A DNA stretch of 33,298 bases from an uncultured beta proteobacterium (GTDB taxonomy: Bacteria; Pseudomonadota; Gammaproteobacteria; Burkholderiales; SG8-39): contig CADEDU010000063.1 in the NCBI GenBank assembly GCA_902826155.1, positions 10,671 to 43,968 of the forward strand, written 5' to 3'. Shown piece after piece: positions 30,670 through 33,298 of the stretch. How positions within the stretch are numbered: position 1 is the stretch's first letter; every line of letters begins with the position of its first letter. The position numbers were made by a program, and so were the translations under genes. The notes under the pieces are model-generated. The model did no database searches. It saw nothing but the letters and a program-made list of their open reading frames with translations, and had not been told where the DNA came from.

Positions 30670-31835
30670 ACGGAGTGAAGAAATCGAGCGTGGTAGCGCT
30701 GATCGCGGTGCTGGCTTTGTCGCATGCGCTGCTTGCCGGCTGCAGCAAGGCGCCGGCAACGGCGGCGGCCCCATCCGAGCCCCGTGATCCGCTCACCGTA
30801 AGCGTCAATCCGGAGATCACCGCGAGCCTCACGCTCGGGGCGGTCGGAACGGCCGGCGTGAGAGAGACAATGCGGGTCACCGGACGGATCGAGGTCGACG
30901 AAACGCGCTTGGCACGCGTCGGGTCTTCCGTCACTGGCCGCGTGACCGATCTGGAGACGACGGTCGGTCAGGTGGTACGGCGCGGGCAGGTACTGGCAAC
31001 CATCAACAGTACCGAGCTGTCCAACGCGCAGCTCTCCTTTCTGAAAGCCTATTCCCAGCGTTTGCTTGCCGAGCGCGCCGCCTCCCGCTCGCAGCAACTG
31101 CTCGATGCCGACGTGATCGGCACCGCCGAGCACCAGCGACGCCTTAGCGAGCTCACGCAGGCCAATGCCGAGCTGTCGGCCGCGAGCGGCCAGTTGAAAG
31201 TGCTCGGCATGTCGGAGCGCGCGGTCGCGAAGCTGAGCGAATCGCGCTCGGTGAATTCGGTCGCGCAGATCGTGTCCAGCATTACGGGCACGGTGATCGA
31301 ACGCAAGGTCACGGAGGGTCAGGTCGTCCAGCCGGCCGACAGCGTCTTCCTGGTCGCCGATCTGTCGAGCGTCTGGATCGTGGCCGATATCCCCGAGCAG
31401 TCAGCCAGTCTGGTGCGGGTGGGCGAGCAACTCGAGGCCGAAATCGCGGCGCTCGCCGGCCGGCGCCTGAGTGGGAAGCTCTCGTTCGTCTCACCGACCG
31501 TGCATCCGGAATCCCGCACGATCCGGGCGCGCATGGACGTGCGCAATCCTGACGGTGACTACAAGCCCGCGATGCTCGCCACGGTGCTGATCAAAGGCGC
31601 GCAGGAAAGGCGCACGGTCGTTCCGGTGGATGCGGTAGTGCGCGACGAGAACCGCGAGTACGTGTTCGTGCAGATCGGCGAAGGACGCTATCAGGCGCGC
31701 CCGGTCAATCTCGGCCCCGAGTACGAGGGGTTGCGCGTCGTGCACGGCGGCGTGCGCGAGGGCGAGCGCATCGTCGTCGAAGGCGCGTTCCATCTCAACA
31801 ACGAGCGCAAGCGCCGTGAGCTGCAAGGAGCCTGA
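30666..31835 (+). CDS. czcB: RND efflux periplasmic adaptor lipoprotein, CzcB type
   Basis: This membrane-fusion protein links the inner-membrane pump with the outer-membrane channel. The lipobox LLAGC places the lipidated cysteine at C26. The HlyD-like core is clear: a lipoyl half-motif VTGRVTDLETTVGQVVRRGQVLATI (about 90-114), a helical hairpin, then the second half ITGTVIERKVTEGQVVQPAD. The beta-barrel domain contains VWIVADIPEQSASLVRVGE. The ATG overlaps the czcC stop and is preceded by AGGGA, so translation is coupled. It is 389 residues and lacks the His-rich N-terminal extension of Cupriavidus CzcB, and I see no Met-rich metal motif of the CusB kind, so the substrate metal is not indicated. 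Confidence 0.93.
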   Translation: MNGVKKSSVVALIAVLALSHALLAGCSKAPATAAAPSEPRDPLTVSVNPEITASLTLGAVGTAGVRETMRVTGRIEVDETRLARVGSSVTGRVTDLETTVGQVVRRGQVLATINSTELSNAQLSFLKAYSQRLLAERAASRSQQLLDADVIGTAEHQRRLSELTQANAELSAASGQLKVLGMSERAVAKLSESRSVNSVAQIVSSITGTVIERKVTEGQVVQPADSVFLVADLSSVWIVADIPEQSASLVRVGEQLEAEIAALAGRRLSGKLSFVSPTVHPESRTIRARMDVRNPDGDYKPAMLATVLIKGAQERRTVVPVDAVVRDENREYVFVQIGEGRYQARPVNLGPEYEGLRVVHGGVREGERIVVEGAFHLNNERKRRELQGA

Positions 31836-31838
31836 CGC

Positions 31839-33298
31839 GTGATCGATGCCCTGGTTCGCGCGTCACTCACCCAGCGCCTCATCGTCGTGGTGATCGCTTG
31901 CATGCTGCTCGCCTTCGGGCTGAATGCCGCGCGCAAGCTCTCGGTCGACGCCTTCCCCGACGTCACCAACGTGCAGGTCCAGATCGCGACCGAGGCGCTC
32001 GGCCGCTCGCCCGAGGAAGTCGAACGCTTCGTGACCGTGCCGCTCGAGATTGCGATGACCGGGCTGCCCGGACTCACCGAGATGCGTTCGCTCAACAAGC
32101 CGGGCCTCTCGCTGATCACGCTGGTGTTCACCGACGCCACGAACGTCTACTTCGCGCGCCAACTCGTGATGGAGCGCTTGATGGAAGTGGGCAGCCGCAT
32201 GCCGGTCGGCGTGACGCCGGTGCTCGGGCCGGTATCGACCGCACTCGGCGAGGTGTATCAGTACACGCTCGAGCGGCCCGACGACGGCAAGCGCGCGCTC
32301 ACCAAGCAGGAGCTGATCGATCGCCGGATCACCCAGGATTGGGTGGTGCGTCCGCTGCTGCGATCGATCCCCGGCGTCGCCGAGATCAACTCGACCGGCG
32401 GCTACGTTAAGCAGTACCAGGTGCTGGTCGATCCCGATCGCCTGCGCCACTTCAAGATCGGCATCCAAGACGTATGGCACGCCCTCGCCCGCAACAACGC
32501 CAACGCGGGCGGCGGCGTGTTGCCCCAGCGTGCCGAGCAGTATCTGGTACGCGGCATCGGCCTGGTGCGCGATCTCGAAGACATCCGCAATATCGTGTTG
32601 AAGGAGGTGAGCGGAACGCCGGTCTACATCCGCAACGTGGCGCAAGTGACTTTCGGCGAAGAGGTCCGGCACGGCGCGATGGTGAAGGATGGCTACACCG
32701 AATCAGTGGGCGGCGTGGTCATGATGATCCGCGCGGGCAATGCGAAAGACGTGGTCTCCCGCGTCAAGGATCGCGTCAAGGAGATCAACGATCGCGGCAT
32801 GCTGCCCGACGGGCTGAAGATCGTGCCCTACTACGACCGCAGCGAGCTGGTCGATTCGGCGCTCTGGACCGTCACCAAGGTATTGCTCGAAGGCGTCTTG
32901 CTGGTGTGCGTGGTGCTCTTTCTGTTCCTCGGCGATCTGCGCTCGAGCCTGATCGTCGTCGCCACGCTGATACTCACCCCGCTCGTGACGTTCATCGTCA
33001 TGAACCGCTACGGGCTATCGGCCAATCTGATGTCGCTCGGCGGCATGGCGATCGCCATCGGGCTCATGGTGGACGGATCTGTCGTGGTGATCGAGAACGC
33101 CTTCGCCCGGCTGGGGCAACGACCCGACGAGAGCCGCGCACGGGTCATCTTCGATGCGGTGACCGAGGTCGCCACGCCGGTGATCTTCGGTGTAGGGATC
33201 ATCATTCTCGTCTTCTTGCCGCTCATGACCCTGCAGGGCATGGAAGGCAAGATGTTCGCCCCGCTCGCCTACACCATCGCGATCGCGCTCGCAGTCTC
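31839..33298 (+). CDS. czcA: Heavy-metal RND efflux permease, CzcA/CusA family (3' end outside window)
   Basis: This is the inner-membrane proton-driven pump of the system; 486 codons, about half the gene, are present. GTG 31839 has AAGGAG 8 nt before it and lies 3 nt after the czcB stop. The N-terminal helix is followed by KLSVDAFPDVTNVQVQI, a heavy-metal-efflux (HME) hallmark. Later come STGGYVKQYQVLVDP, PYYDRSELVDSALW and the TM2-TM4 segments. The TM4 motif reads AIAIGLMVDGSVVVIEN, with D412. The first Asp of the Zn/Co/Cd-type motif (DFG) is replaced by Ala, as in Cu/Ag-type pumps (AIG), while the following DG resembles the CzcA type. With CusF nearby a copper or silver substrate is plausible, but zinc or cadmium is not excluded. 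Confidence 0.95.
   Translation, partial: MIDALVRASLTQRLIVVVIACMLLAFGLNAARKLSVDAFPDVTNVQVQIATEALGRSPEEVERFVTVPLEIAMTGLPGLTEMRSLNKPGLSLITLVFTDATNVYFARQLVMERLMEVGSRMPVGVTPVLGPVSTALGEVYQYTLERPDDGKRALTKQELIDRRITQDWVVRPLLRSIPGVAEINSTGGYVKQYQVLVDPDRLRHFKIGIQDVWHALARNNANAGGGVLPQRAEQYLVRGIGLVRDLEDIRNIVLKEVSGTPVYIRNVAQVTFGEEVRHGAMVKDGYTESVGGVVMMIRAGNAKDVVSRVKDRVKEINDRGMLPDGLKIVPYYDRSELVDSALWTVTKVLLEGVLLVCVVLFLFLGDLRSSLIVVATLILTPLVTFIVMNRYGLSANLMSLGGMAIAIGLMVDGSVVVIENAFARLGQRPDESRARVIFDAVTEVATPVIFGVGIIILVFLPLMTLQGMEGKMFAPLAYTIAIALAV

Overview
The window is GC-rich (roughly two-thirds G+C), densely coded DNA that looks like a betaproteobacterial, Burkholderiales-type chromosome. The case rests on three separate Bug/TctC-type periplasmic receptors without transporter genes beside them, a TamB translocation protein, a DUF1800/DUF1501 pair, and frequent TTG and GTG start codons behind good Shine-Dalgarno sites. 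I saw no tRNA, rRNA, transposase, integrase or CRISPR array. Gene order reads as ordinary chromosome with some accessory pieces.

Layout. 1-5635 (+): the 3' part of tamB, a Tat-exported acetamidase/formamidase-like enzyme and a beta-carbonic anhydrase. 5690-10130 (-): a 2-oxoglutarate/Fe(II) oxygenase, then a DUF1800 lipoprotein followed by a Tat-signal DUF1501 protein. 10686-13228 (-): an operon of FAD monooxygenase, Bug receptor and a small GIY-YIG protein. 13517-15443 (+): a small basic ORF overlapping a TIR/deoxyribosyltransferase-like protein, then a LigB-type extradiol dioxygenase. 15498-20019 (-): O-acetylhomoserine sulfhydrylase, then a KefB-type K+/H+ antiporter with its KefG-like flavoprotein and a histidine phosphatase. 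20040-22071 (-): two more Bug receptors. 22238-23824: a HAD phosphatase (+) facing a D-2-hydroxyacid dehydrogenase (-).

24107-25596 holds the most striking element. A yybP-ykoY (Mn2+) riboswitch leads a single reading frame that joins a TerC/YjbE-type membrane metal exporter to a universal stress (UspA) domain. The UspA part has its own internal Shine-Dalgarno and ATG. A segment of the aptamer is perfectly complementary to the region over the gene's Shine-Dalgarno, which gives a readable translational switch.

25650-33298 is a heavy-metal resistance block: an ECF sigma factor and a CusF-like copper chaperone (-), then a divergent CusR/CzcR-type regulator and sensor kinase (+), then a CzcC-CzcB-CzcA efflux system (+) that runs off the right edge. 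The same TTAC-N6-GTAA palindrome lies in the cusF/regulator gap and upstream of czcC. In both places its centre is 44 nt from a plausible -10 hexamer, so one regulator probably switches on both the chaperone and the pump.

Best candidates for something undescribed are the riboswitch-controlled TerC-UspA fusion and the two-gene unit at 13517-14337.
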